From Flammeovirgaceae bacterium UBA4465 (GTDB lineage Bacteria > Bacteroidota > Bacteroidia > Cytophagales > Cyclobacteriaceae), in contig CAJJCN010000022.1 of NCBI GenBank assembly GCA_905182655.1, positions 1 to 64,000 of the forward strand: 64,000 bases of DNA, read 5' to 3'. Positions 18,801 to 27,200 of the stretch are shown in pieces. Numbering within the stretch: the first letter of the stretch is position 1; each line of letters opens with the position of its first letter. The notes under the pieces were generated by a model that was given only the letters and a program-made list of their open reading frames with translations, had not been told where the DNA came from and made no database searches. A program made the translations under genes and the position numbers.

Positions 18801-18982
18801 AATACCTTGACAATTCGCGACTTCATCTCACTGGTCGCTTTATTGGTGAAGGTCACACCTAAGATCTGTTTGAAGGCCGATTTTTCTCTCAAGGCCAATT
18901 TGAGATACTCCAACGTCAACTGATGTGTTTTACCTGATCCTGCGGAAGATTTATAAATCTGAAAAGGCCTTGCTGTAGACAT
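15860..18982 (-). CDS. UvrD/RecB-family helicase-nuclease (AddA-like)
   Basis: This is an ATP-dependent DNA helicase with a C-terminal nuclease domain, expected to process double-strand ends for recombination. The 1040-residue protein starts with Walker A SSAGSGKTH (12-20). It also contains TFTNKATSEMK (motif Ia), LIDEFQDTS (Walker B), GDIKQSIYRWRGG (motif III), TIHKAKGLEYPVV (motif V) and NVLYVALTRPTHALY (motif VI). The last about 120 residues have a PD-(D/E)XK-type VIDFKTG with a QVKEYIQIL helix. An AddB partner, often adjacent in Bacteroidota, is not present in this window. It is 47 bp downstream of argH. Confidence 0.9.
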   Translation of the reverse strand: MSTARPFQIYKSSAGSGKTHQLTLEYLKLALREKSAFKQILGVTFTNKATSEMKSRIVKVLETLSLGKDHAMKTDLMAALQLSTSDLKKRAEEVLSNILHQYGRFSIVTIDSFFYQVIRSFAQEMSLQGSFNVDLNQAQVIKKVVDQLLLDIGNPEQKELKKWLIEFAESKVEEGNRWDFRADIEKLGGQILTDNFKRHAEVILKLSDDPKYFPQVKKALYNSSNAYRVKCHKLADLGIKHLDEIGGLSYIKGKRGGPAGLFYKIVNQEFEVSAPRKAAMGNLEAWLTKEHQKSGDLISFLEEKLWPVYDELVQYMVSNELVYFSTLEARRYLYTFGILSKINKELVKFREENDMVLIADLPDFLNKIINDSDTPYIYEKVGERYAHYLIDEFQDTSGFQWENFKPLVKNGTDQGYFSMVVGDIKQSIYRWRGGNWRLLKDHVKEDIGVEASQDHQLDANWRSGKNIVEFNNKLFSTMPVVARRYFSDLLPTHEAFIENALNAYDGVAQKVILTDDESYINFTYLEADDENTWSKVALKKTIEVVEKLQHKGYQLRDIAILVRTKKEGKVIADGFLEYHSSEEAIKGLNYDVVSSEALYLSSSEVVNLIISLMRWVHQNQDKMALWEWFTSYWAIKNEKPKQEAFERVDQWQTYMPAEFLSQLSHFKTLSLYELIESFIELLALNDLPEQYTYLQGLQDAVLDFTKNTRGDLPSFLIWWEEEGQSRAIKITDENDAIKVLTIHKAKGLEYPVVILPFLNWPFEKKGKEEIIWVDGGPLNDIVQMPIIPIKHSKNLLKTYWSDVYAAEHINGFIDNMNVLYVALTRPTHALYVFAEQKVKHDLKDMGSFVKNILMTLPDGDENPQTFTFGALPDGIKKAKTQIEFSLTEYPSSSWREKALLQTRGGSMIKDVSLDAQQRGIDIHDALSQLHQVGDELRIDNLELRGLLELIIYHKDVVGFFEQTDEVILEHPMLLPGGEVRRIDRLVKKGGYWHVIDFKTGHPRAKDQNQVKEYIQILSRMGFEGLKGYLIYLDPISLLRI

Positions 18983-19029
18983 GGCTTAAAAATAGACAAC
19001 CCTGTGCATTAATTCGAATATCAGATCAT

Positions 19030-20322
19030 TCATTCAAAAAAAGCATAGGCTTTTTTAAAAGATTCCTTAATTAAGTCATTTCCTAGATTCCCTATACTTC
19101 CGATGTGGGTGTGATCGATCTTTCGATTGATGTGTAAATTACCTTGCTTAATCGATGTCGACACGGCGTGATAAGCATCTCTAAAGGGTACCCCAGCCGT
19201 CACCCTTCTGTTTACTTCTTCAACACTGAAAATCAAATCATATTTAGGGTCATTGATCACCTCTGCTTCGACAGACAATTGGGTTGTCATGGCCGTAGTA
19301 ATTTTAAGGCAGTCTTTCATTGAGAATAAAGCGGGCATAAATCGCTCCTTCAAAACTTGTAAATCACGATGATAGCCTGATGGGAGATTCAAGAGAATCA
19401 TATTAAGCTCATACGGGAGTGCCTGTAACAAGTTACACTTGGCACGGACCAACTCAAAGCCATCTGGATTGGACTTGTGCGGCATAATACTGGATCCCGT
19501 AGTGTATTTTTTATCTACTTTTAAAAAATTAAAATTTTGACCTGAATACAGACAAACATCCATGGCGAATTTTGACAAAGTAGCGGCAATACTATTCACC
19601 GAAAATCCTACACTTTTTTCCATTTTCCCTCGCGTCATTTGGGCGTATATTGCATTCACATTGATCCCTCCAAAATCCATTTCTTCTGTAGTTGATAATC
19701 GATTTAATGGGAAAGAGGAGCCATATCCTGCTGCAGATCCTAAGGGATTTTTATCAACCAATTGATAACTTGACTTCAGTTGCAATAGATCATCAAGAAG
19801 GCTTTCAGCATAGGCCGCAAACCACAAACCGAAAGAAGAAGGCATAGCAATTTGCATATGCGTATAACCCGGCATTAAAACGTTCTTATAACGCTCACTC
19901 ATAGCCATCAAAAGTTCAAAAAGATCTTTGATCAAGGTGGCTATTTCTTCAAGTTCTGATTTAGCAAAAAGTTTCAGTGCAGTAAGGACTTGATCATTTC
20001 GTGACCTTCCACTATGTATTTTTTTTCCTATCACCCCTAACTCTTTAGTAAGTAATATTTCAATTTGAGAATGGCAATCCTCCACGCCTTCACTGATTTC
20101 AAAAGTACCCGAATCAATCATTTGATCAATCTTATCAAGACCTAAGCCAATAGCAATGACCTCCTCTGATTTTAAAAGACCTACTCCTCCGAGCATCTTT
20201 ACATGCGCCCTAGAGCCGATGACATCGTACTTGGCTAAATAAACATCCAACTCAGGATCTTTGCCTACGGTGAAACGTTCAAAAATTTTATCAATAGATT
20301 CTTCTTTTTGCCACAATTTCAT
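19030..20322 (-). CDS. argH: Argininosuccinate lyase
   Basis: ArgH performs the last arginine step, splitting argininosuccinate into arginine and fumarate. The 430-residue cytoplasmic protein has SGRSRNDQVLTALKLF near residue 103 and the lyase-superfamily signature GSSIMPHKSNPD near residue 275. Length is slightly short of the usual 450-460, but both ends look complete. It is the last gene of the arginine operon and overlaps argE by 4 bp. Confidence 0.96.
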   Translation of the reverse strand: MKLWQKEESIDKIFERFTVGKDPELDVYLAKYDVIGSRAHVKMLGGVGLLKSEEVIAIGLGLDKIDQMIDSGTFEISEGVEDCHSQIEILLTKELGVIGKKIHSGRSRNDQVLTALKLFAKSELEEIATLIKDLFELLMAMSERYKNVLMPGYTHMQIAMPSSFGLWFAAYAESLLDDLLQLKSSYQLVDKNPLGSAAGYGSSFPLNRLSTTEEMDFGGINVNAIYAQMTRGKMEKSVGFSVNSIAATLSKFAMDVCLYSGQNFNFLKVDKKYTTGSSIMPHKSNPDGFELVRAKCNLLQALPYELNMILLNLPSGYHRDLQVLKERFMPALFSMKDCLKITTAMTTQLSVEAEVINDPKYDLIFSVEEVNRRVTAGVPFRDAYHAVSTSIKQGNLHINRKIDHTHIGSIGNLGNDLIKESFKKAYAFFE

Positions 20323-21416
20323 TTTGCTGTGATTTTGGAAAGTGTTGTGATTAATTCAATATAGCCTTTGATGCCCTGCTGTATTTCATCTAAGTAAATA
20401 AATTCGTCGGCAGAATGAGATCTTTCAGAAAGGCCTGGCCCTATTTTAGCACTCGAAAAAGGCATCAAACATTGATCTGAAAGTGTAGGTGATCCGAACT
20501 GACCAAGGCCCAGCGTCGTTGCCGCCTGGATCAGAATATGATCACTTGACAAGCCCGAAGGATTTAAATGCGTTGATCTAGGCCGTACCAAGCTTGAGAT
20601 TTCCTTATTAATCAGATTAAGAATCTCAGAATGGGTGTAGGCATCTGTCGTTCTCACATCTACCACAAAATGGCACGTGTCAGGAATTAGATTATGCTGA
20701 TAACCCCCTTCAATCATGCTTACCGTCATTTTTACAGGACCTAGTGTAGGTGATTTCTTATCAAAAACATGATTTTTAAACCATGCTACGTCATGCATCG
20801 CCTTATAAATGGCGTTGTCCCCGACATCGCGGGCAGTATGCCCAGCTACCCCTTTTACGTAGACATCCAAAACCATCAATCCTTTTTCAGCTATGGCCAT
20901 TTTCATATCCGTAGGTTCCCCTACCAGGGCATAATCAATCGATCCTAAATCCGCTAAAATCGACTTCAACCCTTTTGTTCCTGATATTTCTTCTTCTGCC
21001 GTCGCTGCGAAAATCAGATTTATGGGCAAATCAACTTCATAAAAATGGATAAAAGCATGTAATAAAGCGACCAAGGAAGCTCCTGCATCATTACTTCCTA
21101 AACCCAATAGTTTTCCCTCCTTAACCTGGGGATCAAACGGATCTAAAGTATAGCCCTCGTTGGGTCTAACAGTATCGTGATGGGAGTTAAGGAGTAAAGT
21201 GGGTTTATCCAGGTGAAAATGTTTATTCCGCATCCATAAATTATGGTGCTTACGCTCAAAATAAATACCATGAGCCTCCAACTTATCGGACAAAAGAGCA
21301 CCGGTCTGTCCCTCTTCTTTGCTCAAGCTGGGCGTACGGATCAATGCTTTGAGCAAGGTCAGTGCGGACTGATAATAATCCTCCAATCGCTCTTCAGATA
21401 ATGGATGTATATTCAT
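20319..21416 (-). CDS. argE: N-acyl-ornithine/citrulline deacylase (M20 family, ArgE-like)
   Basis: This M20-family zinc amidohydrolase removes the acyl group from the blocked intermediate. In this operon that is more likely N-succinylcitrulline, or its acetyl form, than acetylornithine, because the carbamoyltransferase encoded upstream is of the acyl-ornithine type. The 365-residue protein has the metal motifs LLLNSHHDTV near residue 76 and SNDAGASLVALLH near residue 108, then AEEEISGTKG. It overlaps argB by 23 bp, the largest overlap in the operon, and argH by 4 bp. Confidence 0.9.
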   Translation of the reverse strand: MNIHPLSEERLEDYYQSALTLLKALIRTPSLSKEEGQTGALLSDKLEAHGIYFERKHHNLWMRNKHFHLDKPTLLLNSHHDTVRPNEGYTLDPFDPQVKEGKLLGLGSNDAGASLVALLHAFIHFYEVDLPINLIFAATAEEEISGTKGLKSILADLGSIDYALVGEPTDMKMAIAEKGLMVLDVYVKGVAGHTARDVGDNAIYKAMHDVAWFKNHVFDKKSPTLGPVKMTVSMIEGGYQHNLIPDTCHFVVDVRTTDAYTHSEILNLINKEISSLVRPRSTHLNPSGLSSDHILIQAATTLGLGQFGSPTLSDQCLMPFSSAKIGPGLSERSHSADEFIYLDEIQQGIKGYIELITTLSKITAK

Positions 21417-22179
21417 GTGCTTGGGTTAATAAATTGATTTTATCAAATCTAATGATACATACCTGAGTCACGCCTTGCTTAAGGGCATGGAAGGCATTAT
21501 CCAGTTTAGGAATCATCCCTTGGCTGATCAAGCCCTTCGACTTCAATTCGGTATAGTAAGCAGGGTCTATTCGATGGATCAAAGAATCTGGCCTATGGAT
21601 GTCCTTCATGACACCCGGAAGCTCAAATGCATACATCAAATGCACCTCATAATTTTTGACCATTGCACTGGCCACCACATTGGCGATGGTATCTGCATTG
21701 GTATTCAATAAGTTTCCTTGACCCTCATGCGTGATCGGTGCTAAAATAGGCACCAGTCCTAATTCTATAAACGAAGAGATACGTGCCGTATTAACAAATA
21801 AGGGGTCTCCAACCCAGCCGTAATCAATACCCCCCTGTAAGGGTCTTTTTTCTGAAAGAATGAGATTGGCATCTACACCACACAAACCCAAGGCATCACA
21901 ATTTTCTGACTGAAGTGCCGCTACTATCTTTTTATTAAGCAAACCAGCATAGACCATAGTTACCACATCGATCATTTGATCATCTGTCACACGACGTCCT
22001 TCAATCATTTGGACATTTAATGAAAGTTTTTCTCCCCATTGTGTGGCTTTCGTCCCCCCTCCGTGAATAAGTATTTTAAGGCCTTCAAGGGCTTTGAATG
22101 CCGTTAAAAATTGCTTCAGTTTTATGGAGTCATTGATGACATTACCTCCTATTTTAACTATATGAAGTTTTTTTTTCAT
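21394..22179 (-). CDS. argB: N-acylglutamate kinase (ArgB)
   Basis: ArgB phosphorylates N-acylglutamate, the second step of ornithine synthesis. The 261-residue amino-acid-kinase-family protein begins with KIGGNVINDS and has the glycine loop LIHGGGTKATQWGE near residue 38 and LNTNADTIANVVA near residue 155. In Bacteroidota with a succinyl-type pathway the substrate is N-succinylglutamate. The residues that choose between acetyl and succinyl in this enzyme cannot be judged from sequence alone. Confidence 0.94.
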   Translation of the reverse strand: MKKKLHIVKIGGNVINDSIKLKQFLTAFKALEGLKILIHGGGTKATQWGEKLSLNVQMIEGRRVTDDQMIDVVTMVYAGLLNKKIVAALQSENCDALGLCGVDANLILSEKRPLQGGIDYGWVGDPLFVNTARISSFIELGLVPILAPITHEGQGNLLNTNADTIANVVASAMVKNYEVHLMYAFELPGVMKDIHRPDSLIHRIDPAYYTELKSKGLISQGMIPKLDNAFHALKQGVTQVCIIRFDKINLLTQAHEYTSII

Positions 22180-23126
22180 GATCCTGTTAGTAATTTTTTC
22201 AACACCAATTGAGCAGCAAATACCCGATTATAGGCTTGGTCTTGGATAATCGAATGCTTACTGTCCATGGCATTATCCGCAATCACTACATTTCTTCGCA
22301 CAGGCAGACAATGCATTAATTTAGCTTGATCGGTAATTTGTAATTTTTCTAAAGTCACCATCCACCCTTGTTGATTTTTTAATGTTTTCCCATAATCATG
22401 GTAGGAGGACCAATTTTTGACATAGATAAAGTCTGCTTCTTTAAAGGCATCATCTTGATCATGGTTCAGGGTTGCCTTTTTGGTAAATTTAGCATCTAAT
22501 TCCATCCCCTCAGGATGCGCAATATGAAAGTCTGCATCATAATGATGCATCCATTGGGCAAAAGAATTGGGCACCGCCTGCGGTAGCCCTTTGACATGTG
22601 GGGCCCAAGTCATCACAACCTTAGGACGCTTCTTTTTTTTATGTTGTTCTATGGTCATCAAATCTGCAAAAGACTGTAACGGATGTAAGGTGGCAGATTC
22701 GAGATTTATAATAGGGACGCCCGCATATTCTTGAAAGCCTAAAAGATATTTCTCCGAATAATCTTCCCTTCTATCTAATAGTGTTGGAAAAGCACGAACG
22801 CCCAAAATATCACAATAGCCTCCCATGACTGCGGCAGCCTCAGTGATGTGCTCGGCATGATCTCCATCCATGACTACACCTTGGACTGTTTCTAGTTGCC
22901 ATCCCTCCTTATTTACATTGAAAGTGATCGTTTCCATGCCCAGGTTTTGAGCGGCCTTAATGGTGCTTAACCGGGTACGCAAGCTGGCATTGAAAAAAAT
23001 AAGTCCTAGCGTTTTATTAGTTCCCAGCAATTTATCTTTATAGGGTGTTTCTTTAAGTTTTAGGGCTTCATGAATCCACCCCGTGGGGTCTGGACAATCC
23101 TCAACCGAACAAAAATGATTAGGCAT
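22176..23126 (-). CDS. argF': N-succinylornithine (or N-acetylornithine) carbamoyltransferase ArgF'
   Basis: This enzyme transfers carbamoyl phosphate to N-acylornithine rather than to free ornithine. The 316-residue protein has the carbamoyl-phosphate motif SLRTRLS at 48-54, the HPLQSFADL loop near 147 and HCLPVRRN near 280. In the loop MDGDHAEH the residue before EH is Ala91. This position is Pro90 in the Bacteroides fragilis succinylornithine enzyme and Glu92 in the Xanthomonas acetylornithine enzyme, where changing Glu gave succinyl activity. Ala therefore favours succinylornithine. The overall sequence is also closest to the B. fragilis type. It overlaps argD by 8 bp and argB by 4 bp. 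Confidence 0.93.
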   Translation of the reverse strand: MPNHFCSVEDCPDPTGWIHEALKLKETPYKDKLLGTNKTLGLIFFNASLRTRLSTIKAAQNLGMETITFNVNKEGWQLETVQGVVMDGDHAEHITEAAAVMGGYCDILGVRAFPTLLDRREDYSEKYLLGFQEYAGVPIINLESATLHPLQSFADLMTIEQHKKKKRPKVVMTWAPHVKGLPQAVPNSFAQWMHHYDADFHIAHPEGMELDAKFTKKATLNHDQDDAFKEADFIYVKNWSSYHDYGKTLKNQQGWMVTLEKLQITDQAKLMHCLPVRRNVVIADNAMDSKHSIIQDQAYNRVFAAQLVLKKLLTGS

Positions 23127-24246
23127 ACCCTACTTTTTTAAATGCTTCTAAAAAAACAACTAATTCTTCCTGACTCACCCCAAGGGGTGGTAAAAGCCTT
23201 ACAGTATTTGATTGCGCGGCTGATCCTACAAAAACATGTTGATCTTTCAATAAACTATGTCTGAAAGGTTTAGAATCTCCTGTCAAATCCAGTCCTATCA
23301 TCAATCCTCTACCTCTTATTTGAACCAAATTTTCTAATGATCCCAATGCTTTCCAAAGTAAGTCCCCCATAAAATTCGCATGATTGATCAATCCTTCTGA
23401 ATCAATTACCTCAAGTACGGCCAAGCCGGCGGCACAGGCCAAATGATTGCCTCCAAACGTGGTTCCAAGCATCCCAGACCATGCCTTGATCTCTGAGTGA
23501 ATCAGGACACCCCCTATCGGAAATCCATTTCCCATACCTTTGGCTATGGTAATCAAGTCTGGCTCAACTTGAGCATATTGATGGGCAAAAAACTTACCTG
23601 TACGCCCATAACCACTCTGAATTTCATCTAAGATGAGTAAGGATCCATTTTGCTTACACAATAGCTTCAAACCTTGTAAAAAAGTATCATCGGGTACTTG
23701 TATACCCCCTACTCCTTGAATCCCTTCAATCAGTACCGCCGCTACCGATGCGTCCAGACACTGCGCTACCGCTTCCAAATCATTTAATTTGACTCTGATA
23801 AAGCGATCGTTTTGATTGATGGGTGCAATCAATTTGGTTGTATCAGTTGCGGTTACGGCTAACGAAGTCCTTCCATGAAACGCATGTTCAAATACAATTA
23901 TTTTAGATCGCTTGGTATGAAATGAAGCAACCTTCAATGCATTTTCTATGGCCTCAGCTCCCGAATTACATAAAAACAACTCATGATCCGTATATCCAGA
24001 AATTTGGCCTAATTTTTGACTTAACTCATCTTGAATGGGCATTTGAACTGAATTAGAATAAAATCCAAGCTGCCGCAATTGATGCTGAACTCGATCAATA
24101 TAATGAGGATGACTGTGTCCAATGGATATAACAGCATGCCCACCATAAAAATCTAAATATTTCTGACCCTCTTGGTCCCAGATCCAGGAACCCAGTCCGC
24201 GCACCGGATCAATATCATAGCGTGGATAAACATCAAACATCTTCAT
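23119..24246 (-). CDS. argD: N-acylornithine aminotransferase (ArgD)
   Basis: ArgD is a PLP-dependent class III aminotransferase making N-acylornithine from the semialdehyde. The 375-residue protein contains FLCNSGAEAIENALK near residue 98, the cofactor-binding ILDEIQSGYGRTGK and the Schiff-base lysine in TIAKGMGNGFPIGG near residue 240. The open frame starts MKMF. ATG at residue 3 is equally possible, but the first ATG gives the ATGA overlap with proC and is preferred. Confidence 0.94.
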   Translation of the reverse strand: MKMFDVYPRYDIDPVRGLGSWIWDQEGQKYLDFYGGHAVISIGHSHPHYIDRVQHQLRQLGFYSNSVQMPIQDELSQKLGQISGYTDHELFLCNSGAEAIENALKVASFHTKRSKIIVFEHAFHGRTSLAVTATDTTKLIAPINQNDRFIRVKLNDLEAVAQCLDASVAAVLIEGIQGVGGIQVPDDTFLQGLKLLCKQNGSLLILDEIQSGYGRTGKFFAHQYAQVEPDLITIAKGMGNGFPIGGVLIHSEIKAWSGMLGTTFGGNHLACAAGLAVLEVIDSEGLINHANFMGDLLWKALGSLENLVQIRGRGLMIGLDLTGDSKPFRHSLLKDQHVFVGSAAQSNTVRLLPPLGVSQEELVVFLEAFKKVGYA

Positions 24247-25046
24247 GATTTCATCTGATTTATTTTATTGAATGAGGTCATCACTCCTTTAATTAACGAA
24301 GAACTGAATCCTTGATGCTCCATTTCATTCAACCCTTCTATCGTACACCCTTGTGGCGTAGTTACCTTATCTATCTCAACTTCTGGATGACTGTTATGGG
24401 CTAAGATTAAAGAGGCAGCACCCTTGGCGGTTTGGACCGCTATTTTCTGAGCCTCCTCCGTATCAAAGCCCATTTGCACTCCGGCCTGAGTCGCGGCACG
24501 TAAATACCTCATAAAAAAAGCAATCCCACTCGCTCCCAATACGGTCGCCGCTTGCATGAGGCGTTCTTCAATCAATAGGGTCAAACCTAAGGTTTGAAAG
24601 AGCGGCTCGACCTTCTTTAATGCCGTATCCGCTCCTTGGGTAGCCAGACAAGTCATTGATTGACCAATCGCTACCGCCGTGTTCGGCATGGCGCGAACGA
24701 GATGACCTAAACCTGAAATCTTTTCTCTCAAGAGATCTAAAGAAACACCAGTAATTACTGATACCAGAATATGATCCTTACGCAAAACAGGTTTAATTAC
24801 TTCAATCAATACGTCAATTTGTTTGGGCTGAACACATAGAAAAATGATTTCAGATTGTTCAACTGCCTTCCTATTATCACTGGAAATTTCATAACCCAAA
24901 TCTCGATACTTATCAAGAAGGCCGGTATGTCTTCTCGTTAAAAAAATATCTGATGCCGATTTAAGTTTCTTTTCAACAATTCCGGTAGCGATGGAAATAC
25001 CTAAATTACCTGCTCCAAGTATGGCTATTTTGTTAACTTTTGTCAT
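24243..25046 (-). CDS. proC: Pyrroline-5-carboxylate reductase
   Basis: ProC reduces pyrroline-5-carboxylate to proline using NAD(P)H. The 267-residue protein has the Rossmann motif ILGAGNLGISIATG at 9-22, the VRAMPNTAVAIGQSMT block near residue 118 and the C-terminal VTTPQGCTIEGL signature. Its place between argC and argD, tightly coupled to both, puts proline formation under arginine-operon control. I recall proC next to argD in other Bacteroidota as well. Confidence 0.94.
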   Translation of the reverse strand: MTKVNKIAILGAGNLGISIATGIVEKKLKSASDIFLTRRHTGLLDKYRDLGYEISSDNRKAVEQSEIIFLCVQPKQIDVLIEVIKPVLRKDHILVSVITGVSLDLLREKISGLGHLVRAMPNTAVAIGQSMTCLATQGADTALKKVEPLFQTLGLTLLIEERLMQAATVLGASGIAFFMRYLRAATQAGVQMGFDTEEAQKIAVQTAKGAASLILAHNSHPEVEIDKVTTPQGCTIEGLNEMEHQGFSSSLIKGVMTSFNKINQMKS

Positions 25047-25048
25047 AA

Positions 25049-26020
25049 TTAAAATACGTTGCTTTTTAAGGCCAAACCTGCGGCTTCATCGAAATCAAAA
25101 ATTAGGTTCATATTTTGAATGGCCTGTCCTGAAGCCCCTTTTAATAAATTATCTATTACTGTGATGATGAGTACTTGATTCTCAGTTTTAGAAACATGAA
25201 CCAATGCTTTATTAGTATTGGTCACCATCTTTAAATCAGGATTGTGATCGATCACATGCGTGAAAGGATGCCCATCGTAATAATCTTTATAAATAGATTT
25301 GATAGCTGCTTCACTTTCATCTGAATTGAAATAAGTGCTGGTGATGATGCCTCGAGTAAAAGCACCGCGATAGGGTATGAAGTTAATTCGACCAGAAAAT
25401 GAAGGATTTAACTGATCACAAGATTGGCCTATTTCCCGAAGATGTTGATGTACAAACGCCTTATAAACGCTGGCATTATCATTCCTCCAAGAATAATGAG
25501 AAGTCGCAGTTTTGGCTTGACCCGCACCTGTCGATCCGGTAAGTCCTGATACATGAACATCCCCATGAACCGCTGAGGCAGCCATAGCAGGTAATAAGCC
25601 CAATTGAATGGCAGTAGCAAAGCAGCCTGGATTAGCTATATATTTTGCTTTGCGTATCCATTTTCTAGACATCTCAGGTAAGCCATAGACAAATTCATGG
25701 GACCCAGACATCCTAAAATCTTGACTTAAATCTATGATCTTTATTGAATACAGATCAGTGTGAGCCGCCAAGTAAGTTTGAGATTGGCCATGTCCTTTGC
25801 AAAGAAAGACTACGTCTACCTCTCGAACATCTAACTTATCTTGAAACTCAGATTCAATATCCCCAACCAAATCAGTATGAATAGATGAGATTTTTTTGCC
25901 TTTTTGACTTTCACTTTGTGCAATGATTTGGTCGATATTGGGGTGATTACATAATATCCTGATCAACTCCCCTCCGGTATAACCTGCTGCACCTACAATT
26001 CCTATATTTAATTTATGCAT
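25049..26020 (-). CDS. argC: N-acyl-gamma-glutamyl-phosphate reductase
   Basis: ArgC reduces the acyl-glutamyl phosphate to the semialdehyde with NADPH. The 323-residue protein starts with the Rossmann motif GIVGAAGYTGGELIR. It has the catalytic-cysteine motif NPGCFATAIQLGLLP near residue 150 and the LTGSTGAGQ loop. It is 2 bp from proC and overlaps argG by 8 bp. Confidence 0.96.
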   Translation of the reverse strand: MHKLNIGIVGAAGYTGGELIRILCNHPNIDQIIAQSESQKGKKISSIHTDLVGDIESEFQDKLDVREVDVVFLCKGHGQSQTYLAAHTDLYSIKIIDLSQDFRMSGSHEFVYGLPEMSRKWIRKAKYIANPGCFATAIQLGLLPAMAASAVHGDVHVSGLTGSTGAGQAKTATSHYSWRNDNASVYKAFVHQHLREIGQSCDQLNPSFSGRINFIPYRGAFTRGIITSTYFNSDESEAAIKSIYKDYYDGHPFTHVIDHNPDLKMVTNTNKALVHVSKTENQVLIITVIDNLLKGASGQAIQNMNLIFDFDEAAGLALKSNVF

Positions 26021-27200
26021 CTTTTAATCCGTAGTACAACTTCGTTTGATTTGAGAAAATTTTGGTAAAGCCTTTGACTTCTGCAGCAGACCAGGCCTTA
26101 TTTGTCTCTCCATAGCTGGCTACATCTGACTGCATCAAATCAAAATCTGATTGAATGCCCAATAATTGAAATCTATACGGTGCTAAGCGTATTTCAACCG
26201 TGCCCGTTACATTCTTTTGGGATGAGATTAAAAAGGCCTCTATGTTTCTCATGACAGGGTCTAGGTATTGACCTTCGTGCATTAGACTTCCATAAAAAGC
26301 AGCCATTTGATCCTTAATAAACAATTGCTGCTTTGATAAAGTATGTTTCTCGAGTAAGTGATGCCCTTTGATGAGCATTAATGGCCCGGCTGCTTCGAAT
26401 CCTACGCGTCCTTTGATACCTATGATCGTATCTCCTACATGCACATCCCGCCCAATTGCATACTTACCGCCCAATTCATTTAAACGCTTAATTACGTCAA
26501 TAGGAGTCATAATCGAGCCGTTCAGACCAACGGGTTCACCCTTTTCAAACCTTATCTCAACTACTTCAGAAGCAATCTCTTGAAGTTGATTTGGAAATGC
26601 TTCTTCAGGTAACACCCCATTTGAGGTAAGGGTCTCCTTACCACCGATAGAAGTTCCCCACAACCCTTGATTAATTGAATACAGTGCTTTTTCCCAAAGA
26701 CCCTCTACGCCATGCTGCTGCAAATAAGAAATTTCTTCTTCGCGAGACAATGCCAGATCTCTGATAGGTGTAATGATCTCAATTTGAGGGCAAATCGTTT
26801 GAAAAATAAGGTCAAATCTAATCTGATCATTTCCAGCACCTGTACTGCCATGCGCGATGGCATCTACCTCCATTTCTATAGCCAAATAAGCCAGTGCCAT
26901 AGCTTGAAATACGCGCTCTGCACTCACTGAAAGAGGATAAGTATTGTTTTTTAATACATTTCCAAAGATTAAATACTTTATTCCTTGTTGATAAAAATTC
27001 TCCGTCTGGTCAAGGAATTTATAGTCAGTCACACCTAGTTTCAAGGCCTTTGTCTTTAACTGATCTGCAGCTGCCTCATCAAACCCTCCGGTATTAATCG
27101 TGGCCGCAACTACCTCAAAGCCCCTGTCTTTTACCAAATGCACCGCACAATAAGAGGTGTCTAAGCCCCCGCTGAAGGCTAGTAGTACTTTTTTCTTCAT
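26013..27200 (-). CDS. argG: Argininosuccinate synthase
   Basis: ArgG joins citrulline and aspartate using ATP. The 395-residue protein starts with the PP-loop LLAFSGGLDTSYCAVHL and carries AHGSTGAGNDQIRF near residue 118. The C-terminal third is more divergent than in the E. coli type, as in other Bacteroidota enzymes. The start overlaps the GNAT stop in an ATGA junction. Confidence 0.95.
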   Translation of the reverse strand: MKKKVLLAFSGGLDTSYCAVHLVKDRGFEVVAATINTGGFDEAAADQLKTKALKLGVTDYKFLDQTENFYQQGIKYLIFGNVLKNNTYPLSVSAERVFQAMALAYLAIEMEVDAIAHGSTGAGNDQIRFDLIFQTICPQIEIITPIRDLALSREEEISYLQQHGVEGLWEKALYSINQGLWGTSIGGKETLTSNGVLPEEAFPNQLQEIASEVVEIRFEKGEPVGLNGSIMTPIDVIKRLNELGGKYAIGRDVHVGDTIIGIKGRVGFEAAGPLMLIKGHHLLEKHTLSKQQLFIKDQMAAFYGSLMHEGQYLDPVMRNIEAFLISSQKNVTGTVEIRLAPYRFQLLGIQSDFDLMQSDVASYGETNKAWSAAEVKGFTKIFSNQTKLYYGLKDA

